Assembly: GCA_045600045.1 (NCBI GenBank)
Contig: JAZRXD010000044.1
Span: forward strand, 1 to 64,000
Reading direction: 5' to 3'
Length of the DNA: 64,000 bases
DNA from: UBA1715 sp045600045
GTDB lineage: Bacteria; Bacteroidota; Bacteroidia; Bacteroidales; UBA1715
A program made the translations under genes and the position numbers. Position 1 is the stretch's first letter, and each line of letters begins with the position of its first letter. Under the pieces are notes generated by a model that did no database searches, was not told where the DNA came from, and worked only from the letters and a program-made list of their open reading frames with translations. This document shows positions 9,102-17,679 of the stretch, one piece after another.

Positions 9102-9809
9102 ATGGATAAATCAAGAATTTTAGCTGCACTTTTAATTATGTGCGGTTTCATTGGGTTGGGTTCGTTATTGAAAGCCGGAATTGAGAATTATGCTACAAAA
9201 GACAGTTTTGTTTCTGTAAAAGGTCTTTCGGAACGTGATGTTATGGCCGATAAAGTTGTGTGGCCAATTTCATTAAAAGATGCGGGCAACGATTTGCTGG
9301 ATTTGTATGAAAGTATGTCTACTAAAACTAACAAAGTTGTTGATTTCTTAAAACAAAATGGTATCGAACAGTCGGAAATAAGTCTTTCTGCAACAACAGT
9401 TTACGATCGCCAAACAGAACGCTACGTTTCCGATAACATTCAAACTCGCTATCAAGTTTCAAAAGTGATTACGGTTACTTCGAATAAAGTTGATTTGGTT
9501 CGTAATTTACTCTCTTCGCAAGAGCAATTGATGAAACAAGGAGTTGCCATAGCAGCAGGAGAGGCTTGGGAAGGAAATGCAATAAGTTATGACTTCACTG
9601 GTTTGAATGAATTGAAACCCGAAATGGTTGAGGAAGCTACCCAAAACGCACGTGCGGTTGCTGAAAAATTTGCATTGGATTCAAAGTCGGAATTGGGAAA
9701 AATTAAATATGCAAATCAAGGTCAATTTTCTGTTTACGATAGAGATTTCAACACACCATATATAAAGACGGTTCGTGTTGTTACAACTGTTGATTACTAT
9801 TTGAATTAA
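9102..9809 (+). CDS. SIMPL domain-containing (DUF541) membrane-anchored protein
   Basis: 235 residues from ATG 9102, preferred over an upstream TTG at 9072 because it begins directly with a membrane segment (MDKSRILAALLIMCGFIGLG). SIMPL pattern: VSVKGLSERDVMADKVVWPI, then KTNKVVDFLKQNGIEQSEISLS and a C-terminal RVVTTVDYYL strand. The role of DUF541 proteins in bacteria is poorly defined; some relatives are periplasmic or outer-membrane and stress-linked. It lies 8 bases before the radical SAM gene and is probably co-transcribed with it. Confidence 0.88.
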   Translation: MDKSRILAALLIMCGFIGLGSLLKAGIENYATKDSFVSVKGLSERDVMADKVVWPISLKDAGNDLLDLYESMSTKTNKVVDFLKQNGIEQSEISLSATTVYDRQTERYVSDNIQTRYQVSKVITVTSNKVDLVRNLLSSQEQLMKQGVAIAAGEAWEGNAISYDFTGLNELKPEMVEEATQNARAVAEKFALDSKSELGKIKYANQGQFSVYDRDFNTPYIKTVRVVTTVDYYLN

Positions 9810-9817
9810 GACTGTCA

Positions 9818-10717
9818 ATGTTTGATTTGACTCGTTGTGCACTTTGTCCACATAATTGTGGCGTTGACCGAAAATCGGGGAAAAAAGGTTTTTGTGGTTT
9901 AGATGCGGACTTGCATATTGCGAACATTAGTTTGCACAAAGGTGAAGAACCGATAGAAGGAAGCGAAAACGGTGTTTGTAATGTGTTTTTCTCGCATTGT
10001 AATTTGCGTTGTGCATATTGCCAGAATTTTCAAATTAGTCAGCCTGAAAAACCAATAAAACATGAGATTACCGATTATGAAGAGGCGGTGGCGAGAATCA
10101 TTCAAATATTGGATAGGGATGTTCATTTTCTCGGTTTTGTCTCTCCAACAAGCCATATTCCGCATATGTTGGAGATTGTTGCACGGTTGCATACTCGCGG
10201 ATATTTCCCCAAAATAATATACAACACAAATGGATACGAAAATGTTAACGTTCTCCGCAGGTTGGAATCGGTTGTGGATATTTATTTGCCTGATTTTAAA
10301 TATACTAACGATACGTTAGGTAAGACATTATCAGGTATAGAAAGGTATTCCGAGATTGCGATTTCGGCAATAAAGGAAATGTATCGCCAAAAACGAAATG
10401 TTATTTCCGAAACCAATCCTGCATTGATTATTCGTCATTTAGTTTTGCCGAATAATGTGGAGAATAGTTTGCGTGCGTTGGAATTGATAGCAAACGAATG
10501 TTCCTCGGATGTGTATATCTCGTTAATGTCGCAATATTTTCCTGTGCATAAGGCGCTGAATGATAACACAATAAATCGTACGTTGACAAAACAGGAATAT
10601 GATTTAGTGCTGGATAAATTAGAAGATTGGGGTTTTGAAAACGGCTGGACACAATTGTTGGAAAGCAACGATTTTTATCAGCCAGATTTTGATAAGGACA
10701 ATCCGTTTGAAGGTTGA
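9818..10717 (+). CDS. PflX-like radical SAM protein
   Basis: 299 residues. The radical SAM cluster motif CNLRCAYC is at Cys61, Cys65 and Cys68 (CxxxCxxC). An N-terminal Cys set (Cys7, Cys10, Cys14, Cys26: CALCPHNC...GFCG) resembles the extra cluster region of PflX/COG1313-type pyruvate-formate-lyase-activase homologues. The target protein is unknown and no glycyl-radical enzyme is encoded in this window. Start and spacing (8 bases after the SIMPL gene) suggest an operon. Confidence 0.88.
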   Translation: MFDLTRCALCPHNCGVDRKSGKKGFCGLDADLHIANISLHKGEEPIEGSENGVCNVFFSHCNLRCAYCQNFQISQPEKPIKHEITDYEEAVARIIQILDRDVHFLGFVSPTSHIPHMLEIVARLHTRGYFPKIIYNTNGYENVNVLRRLESVVDIYLPDFKYTNDTLGKTLSGIERYSEIAISAIKEMYRQKRNVISETNPALIIRHLVLPNNVENSLRALELIANECSSDVYISLMSQYFPVHKALNDNTINRTLTKQEYDLVLDKLEDWGFENGWTQLLESNDFYQPDFDKDNPFEG

Positions 10718-10723
10718 TATCAA

Positions 10724-11179
10724 TTAGAAACGACGTTTCGCACGATCCATGTCGCGTTTAGCGTCGCGTTCCTTCATGTCTTCGCGTTTGTCGAATTGTT
10801 TTTTACCTCGGGCGAGTGCTATGTCAACTTTTGCAAATCCGCGTTGATTGAGATACAAACTCAACACTATAATAGTAATTCCCTTGTCTTTCAGCTTTTC
10901 CTCCATTTTATTCAATTCGCGGCGATTGAGCAATAGTTTTCGCTCACGGTCGGGAATGTGGTTGTTGTAACTTCCGAAAGAATATTCCGAGACGTGCATT
11001 CCTTTGCACCAAAGTTCATTGTTGTTGAAAAAGCAGAAAGCATCGGTTACGTTTGCTTTGCCGTCGCGGATTGATTTGATTTCCGTACCGGTTAAAACAA
11101 TTCCAGCCGTATACGTTTGAATTGTTTCGTAGTCAAACGATGCCTTTTTGTTTTTTATGTAAATGTTTTTCTCTGCCAT
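10724..11179 (-). CDS. smpB: SsrA-binding protein SmpB
   Basis: 151 residues from ATG 11179 (MAEKNIYIKNKKASFDYE); a frame extending to 11194 adds five unlikely residues. SmpB delivers tmRNA to stalled ribosomes for trans-translation. Signature: AGIVLTGTEIKSIRDGKANVTDAF..., the beta-barrel GMHVSEYSFGSYNNH, GFAKVDIALARGKKQFDKR, and the basic C-terminal tail that inserts in the mRNA channel. Convergent with the radical SAM gene, divergent from miaA. Confidence 0.98.
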   Translation of the reverse strand: MAEKNIYIKNKKASFDYETIQTYTAGIVLTGTEIKSIRDGKANVTDAFCFFNNNELWCKGMHVSEYSFGSYNNHIPDRERKLLLNRRELNKMEEKLKDKGITIIVLSLYLNQRGFAKVDIALARGKKQFDKREDMKERDAKRDMDRAKRRF

Positions 11180-11183
11180 TTTA

Positions 11184-11191
11184 TATCTTTG
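11184..11191 (+). promoter_or_regulatory. Candidate -7 box for miaA
   Basis: TATCTTTG fits TAnnTTTG, 51 bases before the chosen miaA start. It lies within a 63-base divergent gap shared with the smpB promoter. No good -33 element. Confidence 0.4.
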
Positions 11192-11211
11192 CAAAACGTT
11201 TGTTTGCGAGA

Positions 11212-11219
11212 CAAAAATA
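11212..11219 (-). promoter_or_regulatory. Candidate smpB promoter
   Basis: Minus-strand TATTTTTG matches TAnnTTTG, with a TTG 18 bases further upstream. It is 32 bases from the smpB ATG. The two divergent promoters are interleaved, so transcription of smpB and miaA may interfere. Confidence 0.5.
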
Positions 11220-11242
11220 GTATTTTTTCAGTTATTACAATA

Positions 11243-12178
11243 ATGTCTGACAATCTTCAAATTCTACCAGTGATAATTGGTCCTACGGCAACAGGTAAGA
11301 CTCGTCTTGCCGCTTTAGTTGCTGCTGAAATTAATGCGGAAGTGATTTGCGCCGATTCCCGTCAGGTATATCGTAATATGAATTTGGGAACGGGGAAGGA
11401 TTATGAAGATTATCTTGTTGATGGTGAACAAGTTCCATATCATTTGATGGATATTGTCGATGCAGGAGAAAAATTTAATTTGTTTAAATTTTTCGATGCC
11501 TTCCAGGTCGTATATAAAGATATTGTAGAACGAGGAAAAAATCCATTAGTTTGTGGTGGAACGGGAATGTACGTTGAGTCAATCATCAAAAATTATAATA
11601 TGCACATGGTTCCCGAAGATGCGGAATTTAGAAAATCGTGCGAAATGCGTGATTTTGATGATTTAGTTGCCGAATTGAAAACGTACAAAGTTTTGCATAA
11701 TACAACAGATTTTGATTCTAAAAAACGTTTGATTCGTGCATTGGAAATTGCTCGCCACGAAGCGGAACATCCTGCTGAATATCAGCAAAATACGTGCGTA
11801 TATAAACCTCTTACTATTGGTGTGTCTGTTTCTCGTGACGTAAGACGCAATCGTATTGCACAACGATTTAAAAAACGTTTGGAAGCTGGTATGACAGACG
11901 AAGTGGAGCAATTATTGAAACAAGGTGTTCCTGCCGAAACTTTGATTTATTATGGTTTAGAATATAAATTTTTGACGTTATATGTAACAGGTCAAATATC
12001 CAAAGCTGAAATGGAGGAACAATTGCTAACAGCAATATGTCAGTTCGCAAAACGGCAGATGACTTGGTTTAGAGGAATGGAACGACGTGGAATTGAAATA
12101 AAATGGATTGATGGTGAATTGCCAATGGAAGATAGGAAAGAAGCGGTTTTGGAGATTCTACGACAATATGGATTTTAA
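11243..12178 (+). CDS. miaA: tRNA dimethylallyltransferase (MiaA family)
   Basis: 311 residues from ATG 11243; the open frame extends back to 11117 but that part overlaps smpB and lacks family similarity. The enzyme transfers dimethylallyl to N6 of A37 in tRNAs reading UNN codons. P-loop GPTATGKT at 13-20, then ICADSRQVYRNMNLGTGKDY, YHLMDIVDAGEKFN, CGGTGMYVESII and a C-terminal FAKRQMTWFRG. The segment after DSRQVY reads GTGKDYEDY where typical MiaA has GTAKP, so this may be the divergent second MiaA paralogue known in Bacteroidales. Confidence 0.88.
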   Translation: MSDNLQILPVIIGPTATGKTRLAALVAAEINAEVICADSRQVYRNMNLGTGKDYEDYLVDGEQVPYHLMDIVDAGEKFNLFKFFDAFQVVYKDIVERGKNPLVCGGTGMYVESIIKNYNMHMVPEDAEFRKSCEMRDFDDLVAELKTYKVLHNTTDFDSKKRLIRALEIARHEAEHPAEYQQNTCVYKPLTIGVSVSRDVRRNRIAQRFKKRLEAGMTDEVEQLLKQGVPAETLIYYGLEYKFLTLYVTGQISKAEMEEQLLTAICQFAKRQMTWFRGMERRGIEIKWIDGELPMEDRKEAVLEILRQYGF

Positions 12179-12189
12179 AATAGTTTGAT

Positions 12190-13083
12190 ATGATTTACAC
12201 GATAGGAGAAACGGTAATCGATATTATTTTTAAGAATATGCAACCGCAAGCGGCAAAAGTTGGCGGTTCTGCGTTGAATACATCGGTTAGTTTGGGACGA
12301 TTGGGGAATGAAGTATCGTTTATTTCCGAAATAGGTAAGGATGAGTTGGGTGAGTGGTGTAAATCGTTTTTGCATGAAAACGGAATTGATACAAGTCATT
12401 TAGTACAATATGTTGACAAAAAAACATCGTTGGCGTTGGCTTTCCTCAATGAAAAAAATGATGCGAATTATCAATTCTACAAGGAATTTACGGAGAATAT
12501 GCAAGTTGATGATTTTTCGTTTTCTTCTTCTGATATTGTGCTATTTTCCTCTTCGTTTGCATTGAATGCCCGCGTTCGTAATAGTGTGGTGAATTTGCTT
12601 AAAAAAGCTGAGACAGCAAGTGTTTTGGTTATGTACGATCCAAATATGAGAAAATCACTTGATCCAAAATCGCAGAAATATTTGTTTTTGACTGAAAATT
12701 TGCATTTTGCCGATATTGTCCACATGTCTGACGAAGATGCTTCGGCAATTTTTGGAACATCCAATGTGGAGTCGGTTTATGCTGAATTAAAAAAATATGG
12801 CGTGCAGGTTTTGGTGTTCACTCAAAATAAGTTTGATGTGATTGTGAAAACTCCGCAATTTTCCGCTTCGTATCCTGTTCCTCAAATAAAACCTGTAAGT
12901 ACGATTGGCGCTGGGGACACATTTAATGCTGGCGTGTTGCATTGTTTTGCGAAAGCCAGTGTCGATAAAAATAATGTGGCGCAGTTGTCCGAAGATTTTT
13001 GGAATCAAACTATTCAGTTTGCCATTTCGTGTGCGGGAAAAGTTTGCCAGTCATTTGACAATTATTTGACAATAGAAAGGTGA
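12190..13083 (+). CDS. PfkB-family carbohydrate kinase
   Basis: 297 residues, the usual ribokinase-family length. N-terminal VGGSALNTSVSLGRLG (sugar-binding signature) and C-terminal STIGAGDTFNAG with catalytic Asp243 in GAGD. Phosphorylates a sugar or nucleoside with ATP; fructokinase-like activity is plausible but the substrate cannot be assigned. Starts 11 bases after miaA and is likely co-transcribed with it. Ends before a strong bidirectional terminator. Confidence 0.9.
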   Translation: MIYTIGETVIDIIFKNMQPQAAKVGGSALNTSVSLGRLGNEVSFISEIGKDELGEWCKSFLHENGIDTSHLVQYVDKKTSLALAFLNEKNDANYQFYKEFTENMQVDDFSFSSSDIVLFSSSFALNARVRNSVVNLLKKAETASVLVMYDPNMRKSLDPKSQKYLFLTENLHFADIVHMSDEDASAIFGTSNVESVYAELKKYGVQVLVFTQNKFDVIVKTPQFSASYPVPQIKPVSTIGAGDTFNAGVLHCFAKASVDKNNVAQLSEDFWNQTIQFAISCAGKVCQSFDNYLTIER

Positions 13084-13103
13084 TAGTTGAAAATTGACAA
13101 TAG

Positions 13104-13139
13104 AAAAAAAAGCGAATCAATTATTTGATTCGCTTTTTT
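13104..13139. terminator. Bidirectional terminator between the PfkB and LRR/T9SS genes
   Basis: Stem GCGAATCAA (13112-13120) / TTGATTCGC (13125-13133), flanked by A8 on the left and T6 on the right, which extend the pairing. Serves both converging transcripts. Confidence 0.88.
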
Positions 13140-13146
13140 ATAGCCC

Positions 13147-15747
13147 TTAATCACAAATCACGGTGTTTGTTTTGTTGCCAATTTTTACGAAATAAATGCC
13201 TTTGCAAGGGATTGCGTACGACGCAGTGTTAGTCGTTTGTTGTTGTTTGGCAATCAGTTTTCCTGTTACGTTGTAAATGGCAACGGATTCGTCGTTGTCT
13301 AAACCAGAAACGATAATCTCGTTGTTGCAAACATATACGGAAATCGTGTTGTCGGCAATTGTATCAACGGCAGTGTTTGTATTTATGAAAATGTTGTCGT
13401 TGCCTTTAATGTGTAAGCGTTGTACAACATTGTTGCGGACGATTATGCGAAGAACTGCATCGTCACGATTTTCTGCAGAGTAGAATTCTATGTCTTCTCC
13501 GGATTTTCTTATGATTAAATTGGTAAGTGGAGTTGTTTCGTCGTTTACGACAAGAGATTCAACACCATCAACGATAGTAAGTAATGCGGTTTCTTCGCCA
13601 CATTGATATTCGCTTGCTATCATGTCCCAAACCGAAAGTTTCGAGAATACAATTTTATTGCTTGCGGTATCGGTCAATGTTACATTTTTAATTGTGTCGT
13701 TTGGGATAGCGAATGAGAATGAATTACCGTCTTTGAAATCAAATTTGATAAGATTACTTGTTGTGTAGATTTTTTCAATATCGCTTATTGGAGTTTTGTG
13801 ATTGATTTCGTCGTTGCCCATATAGATGTAATCGTCGTTGCTGAATTCAACATAGAAATCCTCCAGTTTCTCAATTTCCGATTCACCGTTTTTAGATTCA
13901 AAATAGTATGCGTTTTTGATTTTATCTAATACATTGCTGTAAGTGATAGGGTGGTAAACAATGTTTCCTTTCGATGTGAATTCTGTTAAAGAAACGGCAA
14001 CATTGTTTTGGATTTGCACAACAAAGTATTTGTTGTTCCATATTTTGTTGCTGAATGTGTAATTGTCGCCGATTTTTGATATTCGTGGATTGGTTTCGCT
14101 GAATGTGTAGTAACTATCAACGTTATTCATTCCATCCGTGTTTGCGAATTGGTTAACCCACATAAAACTTGGCGTGTCTTTGCCGGTTTCGAAATTAGTC
14201 ATTGGGATTAGTGAGATAACTGTTCCGTCTTCTGTGATATAAGAACCTTTGATTATGTCCCAAATGTCCTCAATGGTGATGTTTTCTACAATCGTTTTGG
14301 TGCAAATGTACAATTGATCCTCTGCTTCGTTTTTCACAGTAAGCTTTTCGGCTGTTCCGTCTTCTCCAAGGGTGAAAGTGAATGTCGTGTTTTCGTTGTA
14401 TGTTAAGTATATTTTGTCGTTCTTTTGGTGGATGTCGGTAAGAGCATTCGTCTTGATTTTCGTATATTCAGTTTTGCCAAAATATCCTAAAACAATGGAA
14501 TCTGTTCCGTAGAAATCGAAGAATAAATCTTTAGTAGGTTCGGTTTCTTTGTCACCTTGGTAATAGCTTAGGCAATACGTTCCTTCGATAAGATTAAGAA
14601 GCATATCGTAATTACAAGAAGGGGCTAGAATTTTTTCTTTTCTATCGTAGTGTTTTTGTCCGTTAAAGTCAATAGCCACATAGTAGATGATTCTGCCGCT
14701 TTGTGTGCAAGTTGCGTTGGTTGTATCGGAAGTTATTTCAACAGCAAGAGTGTCGGCGTGGCTTTCATCGTCTGTACAAACCAATATAGCTGAACAAGAT
14801 GAGAAATCATCAGCCCACAACCATTTGCTGAATTCAAAATTATGTGTATGGGTTGGAATTTCTGTCCATCCTTCAGGGAAAAAGGTAGTATAGTTTGTTG
14901 CTTCCTGTTCGTTGAGTGGCATGTAGTTGCCGGTTGCGGAAACTCCCGAAAGCCAGTTATTAAGATTTGAACTTGTCCAACTGGTTAGTCCTATGCTTAT
15001 TTTATTCAAATTTTTGCAATCTTTAAACATGTTTGTATAGCAGTTGGTGGTTGTTTGTGTTGCAGGAAGTTCAGGGGCTGTTGTTAAACTTGTACAGCCA
15101 GAGAACATGCCGTTATAACAAGCCGTTTCCAAAGTTGTTGCAGGAAGTTCAGGGGCTGTTGTTAAACTTGAACAACCGGAGAACATGCTCTGATAACAAT
15201 TTTCTGCTAAAGTTGTTGCAGGAAGTTTAGGGGCTGATGTTAAACTTGTACAACCGGAGAACATGCTCTGATAACAATCTTTTGTCAATGTAGAGGCTGG
15301 CAATTGTAAATCGCTTGCCGAAGTAAGTCCGGGGCAATTATAAAATAAACGACCAAAACAAGAAGAATTGTCGTTCATCGTTCCTAATGTAATCATAGAC
15401 ATGACATTGCCGCTTGCCGAAACATCACCAGTTATTGAAAAATATAAACCATCTTCGCTAGATGTGGATCCAATATTATTGATATTTGGGGTTGTGTTTC
15501 GAAAATAGATTTTTTCATTTGTGTTGAGGGTGAATGCGTCCGACGAGTTTTTATGTTCAATTGTGATTTCATTCCAATTAGTTCCGTCGGTACTATATGT
15601 AAATGTGTAATCTTCTGATGACCAATTGTTTACTAACTTTATTGTTGAACCGTCGATGTTTGAAGTGAAACAAATTGGTTCGTTGCCTTGTGCCGAAAGT
15701 TCAATAGCGCATACGAGCGCAGCAAAGAATACAAATGCTTTTTTCAT
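13147..15747 (-). CDS. Large leucine-rich-repeat (BspA-type) T9SS-exported surface protein
   Basis: 866 residues. Signal peptide 1-20 (MKKAFVFFAALVCAIELSAQ). About residues 130-245 contain BspA/DUF285-like repeats of 26 residues, each with the pattern LPATTL...CYxxMFSGCxSLTxAP. The middle (300-790) is beta-rich with repeated SVWDMI/DIWDII-type modules (for example IEDIWDIIKGSYITEDG and LSVWDMIASEYQCG), suggesting four or so tandem domains of unknown function. The last ~70 residues (NEIIVSGLDNDESVAIYNVTGKLIA ... CKGIYFVKIGNKTNTVI) are a T9SS sorting domain. Likely a surface adhesin or binding protein. No start ambiguity: the ATG is followed directly by the signal peptide. Confidence 0.85.
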   Translation of the reverse strand: MKKAFVFFAALVCAIELSAQGNEPICFTSNIDGSTIKLVNNWSSEDYTFTYSTDGTNWNEITIEHKNSSDAFTLNTNEKIYFRNTTPNINNIGSTSSEDGLYFSITGDVSASGNVMSMITLGTMNDNSSCFGRLFYNCPGLTSASDLQLPASTLTKDCYQSMFSGCTSLTSAPKLPATTLAENCYQSMFSGCSSLTTAPELPATTLETACYNGMFSGCTSLTTAPELPATQTTTNCYTNMFKDCKNLNKISIGLTSWTSSNLNNWLSGVSATGNYMPLNEQEATNYTTFFPEGWTEIPTHTHNFEFSKWLWADDFSSCSAILVCTDDESHADTLAVEITSDTTNATCTQSGRIIYYVAIDFNGQKHYDRKEKILAPSCNYDMLLNLIEGTYCLSYYQGDKETEPTKDLFFDFYGTDSIVLGYFGKTEYTKIKTNALTDIHQKNDKIYLTYNENTTFTFTLGEDGTAEKLTVKNEAEDQLYICTKTIVENITIEDIWDIIKGSYITEDGTVISLIPMTNFETGKDTPSFMWVNQFANTDGMNNVDSYYTFSETNPRISKIGDNYTFSNKIWNNKYFVVQIQNNVAVSLTEFTSKGNIVYHPITYSNVLDKIKNAYYFESKNGESEIEKLEDFYVEFSNDDYIYMGNDEINHKTPISDIEKIYTTSNLIKFDFKDGNSFSFAIPNDTIKNVTLTDTASNKIVFSKLSVWDMIASEYQCGEETALLTIVDGVESLVVNDETTPLTNLIIRKSGEDIEFYSAENRDDAVLRIIVRNNVVQRLHIKGNDNIFINTNTAVDTIADNTISVYVCNNEIIVSGLDNDESVAIYNVTGKLIAKQQQTTNTASYAIPCKGIYFVKIGNKTNTVICD
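15062..15295. repeat. Three 78-bp tandem repeats inside the LRR gene
   Basis: Copies begin at 15062, 15140 and 15218 (GCAGGAAGTT...), exactly 78 bp apart and highly similar at DNA level; a decayed fourth follows. Each encodes one 26-residue LRR unit. Being in frame, copy-number change would lengthen or shorten the protein without frameshift. Confidence 0.9.
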
Positions 15748-15926
15748 AAAAATCTATTATCATTGATAAAACAAAGGTGTAAAAAAAACAATAACAATGG
15801 GTTACGAAATCAAAAAAGTTATTAACAAAGAGATTGCTTTGGTTGTTGTTGGAAACAATCCGTTGGAATTTTCAGTTGTCAATTATCAAAAATCAAATTC
15901 TTTCTAAACTCTAATCACTATTTTCT

Positions 15927-15934
15927 TATCTTTG
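15927..15934 (+). promoter_or_regulatory. Candidate -7 box for lysS operon
   Basis: TATCTTTG fits TAnnTTTG, 19 bases before the lysS ATG. The -33 region is poor. The 206-base gap upstream (15748-15953) shows no other feature. Confidence 0.45.
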
Positions 15935-15953
15935 CCGAAAATTTTTACGTAAA

Positions 15954-17675
15954 ATGCAACAATTGAGCGAACAAGAACAAATCCGTAGAAATTGCCTACA
16001 AAAACTGCGCGATTTGGGTATCAATCCGTATCCGGAAGCAGAATATAAAGTTACTGCAAATTCACAAGAAATTCTTTCTACATTCAAACCTGAATCAGGT
16101 ATGTTCCAAGACGTTACATTGGCAGGCCGTTTAATGGCGCGCCGTGTAATGGGAAAGGCTTCGTTTGCCGAACTGCAGGATTCTTTCGGAAGAATACAAT
16201 TATATATCAGTCGCGACGAAATTTGTCCGGACGAAAACAAGGATTTATATAACGAAGTATTTAAAAAATTACTTGATATTGGTGATTTTATCGGCGTTTC
16301 TGGATATGCTTTCGTAACGCAGATGGGAGAGATTTCTATCCACGTAAAAACACTTACGGTGTTAAGTAAATCGCTACGTCCATTACCAATTGTTAAGGAA
16401 AAAGATGGAGTTGTGTATGATGCGTTTTCCGATCCTGAGCAACGTTACCGTCAGCGTTATGTTGATTTGATTGTGAATCATGGTGTTAAGGATGTTTTTG
16501 TGAAACGTGCAAAAATCCTTGATACAATGCGCCAATTCTTCAATTCAAAAGGATATTTGGAAGTCGAAACTCCTATATTACAAGCAATTCCTGGTGGAGC
16601 AAGCGCGCGTCCATTTATTACTCACCACAATTCATTGGATATAGATTTGTATTGCCGTATTGCTACAGAATTGTATTTAAAACGATTGATTGTTGGTGGT
16701 TTTGAAGGTGTTTACGAAATCGGTAAGAATTTCCGTAACGAGGGTATGGATAAGTTCCACAATCCAGAATTTACGTGTATGGAAATTTATGTTTCTTACA
16801 AAGATTACAATTGGATGATGTCGTTTACGGAACAATTGCTCGAAACTATTTGTATTGTCGTAAATGGAACTACCGAATCGGTTTTCGACGGAAAGACCAT
16901 CAGTTTCAAGGCTCCTTTCAAACGTATCACAATGCTTGATTCAATCAAGGAAAAAACTGGATATGATTTGGACGGAAAATCGGAAGATGAAATCCGTGCA
17001 ATTTGCCACGAATTAAAACTTGACCACGTTGATGAAACATTTGGAAAAGGTAAGATGATTGATGAAATTTTTGGTGAATTTTGTGAAGGAACATATATCC
17101 AACCAACATTCATTATTGATTATCCAATAGAAATGTCGCCATTGTGCAAGAAACACAGAAGTAATCCAAATTTGACCGAACGTTTCGAATTGATGGTGAA
17201 TGGTAAGGAGTTGTGTAATGCGTATTCAGAATTGAACGACCCAATTGACCAATACGAACGCTTCAAAGAACAACTTCGTTTGTCTGAAAAAGGTGATGAC
17301 GAAGCAATGTTTATTGATCAGGATTTTGTTCGTGCTTTGGAATATGGAATGCCACCAACATCGGGAATGGGAATGGGTATAGACCGTTTGTGTATGTTGA
17401 TGACAGGTGCTTCAACAATACAAGATGTGTTGTTCTTCCCGCAGATGAAACCAGAAAAGAAAGTGGCAAAAGACGATATTTCGGTGTATGTTGCTGCTGG
17501 AATTCCTCAGGAATGGGCAGAAGTCATTCAAGCATTAGGCTATATGAAACTTGCTGATGCTCAGAATGTTAAATTTACCAAACTTCACGCGGAAATGTGT
17601 GGTTTCAATAAGAAAAACAAATTGAATTTAGTGAATCCAAAACCAGAAGATGTTAAATCTTGGTTGAATCAATAA
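15954..17675 (+). CDS. lysS: Lysyl-tRNA synthetase, class II
   Basis: 573 residues. N-terminal OB-fold anticodon-binding domain (about 55-160: VTLAGRLMARRVMGKASFAELQD), class II catalytic core with motif 2 FRNEGMDKFHNPEFTCMEIY and motif 3 GMGMGIDRLCMLMTG. Charges tRNA-Lys. The protein runs about 70 residues beyond the usual end of bacterial LysRS (after FFPQMKPEKK); an extension of this sort is typical of Bacteroidota LysRS. Followed 4 bases later by gpsA, so lysS-gpsA-asnA appear to be one transcript. Confidence 0.97.
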   Translation: MQQLSEQEQIRRNCLQKLRDLGINPYPEAEYKVTANSQEILSTFKPESGMFQDVTLAGRLMARRVMGKASFAELQDSFGRIQLYISRDEICPDENKDLYNEVFKKLLDIGDFIGVSGYAFVTQMGEISIHVKTLTVLSKSLRPLPIVKEKDGVVYDAFSDPEQRYRQRYVDLIVNHGVKDVFVKRAKILDTMRQFFNSKGYLEVETPILQAIPGGASARPFITHHNSLDIDLYCRIATELYLKRLIVGGFEGVYEIGKNFRNEGMDKFHNPEFTCMEIYVSYKDYNWMMSFTEQLLETICIVVNGTTESVFDGKTISFKAPFKRITMLDSIKEKTGYDLDGKSEDEIRAICHELKLDHVDETFGKGKMIDEIFGEFCEGTYIQPTFIIDYPIEMSPLCKKHRSNPNLTERFELMVNGKELCNAYSELNDPIDQYERFKEQLRLSEKGDDEAMFIDQDFVRALEYGMPPTSGMGMGIDRLCMLMTGASTIQDVLFFPQMKPEKKVAKDDISVYVAAGIPQEWAEVIQALGYMKLADAQNVKFTKLHAEMCGFNKKNKLNLVNPKPEDVKSWLNQ

Positions 17676-17679
17676 TAGT

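Noticed and set aside
13060..13100. Repeated GACAATAGAAA around the end of the PfkB gene
   Set aside because: Two short copies only; no target-site or element structure.
15062..15295. Regular 78-bp repeats as a possible CRISPR array
   Set aside because: Repeats are contiguous without variable spacers and are translated as leucine-rich repeats.
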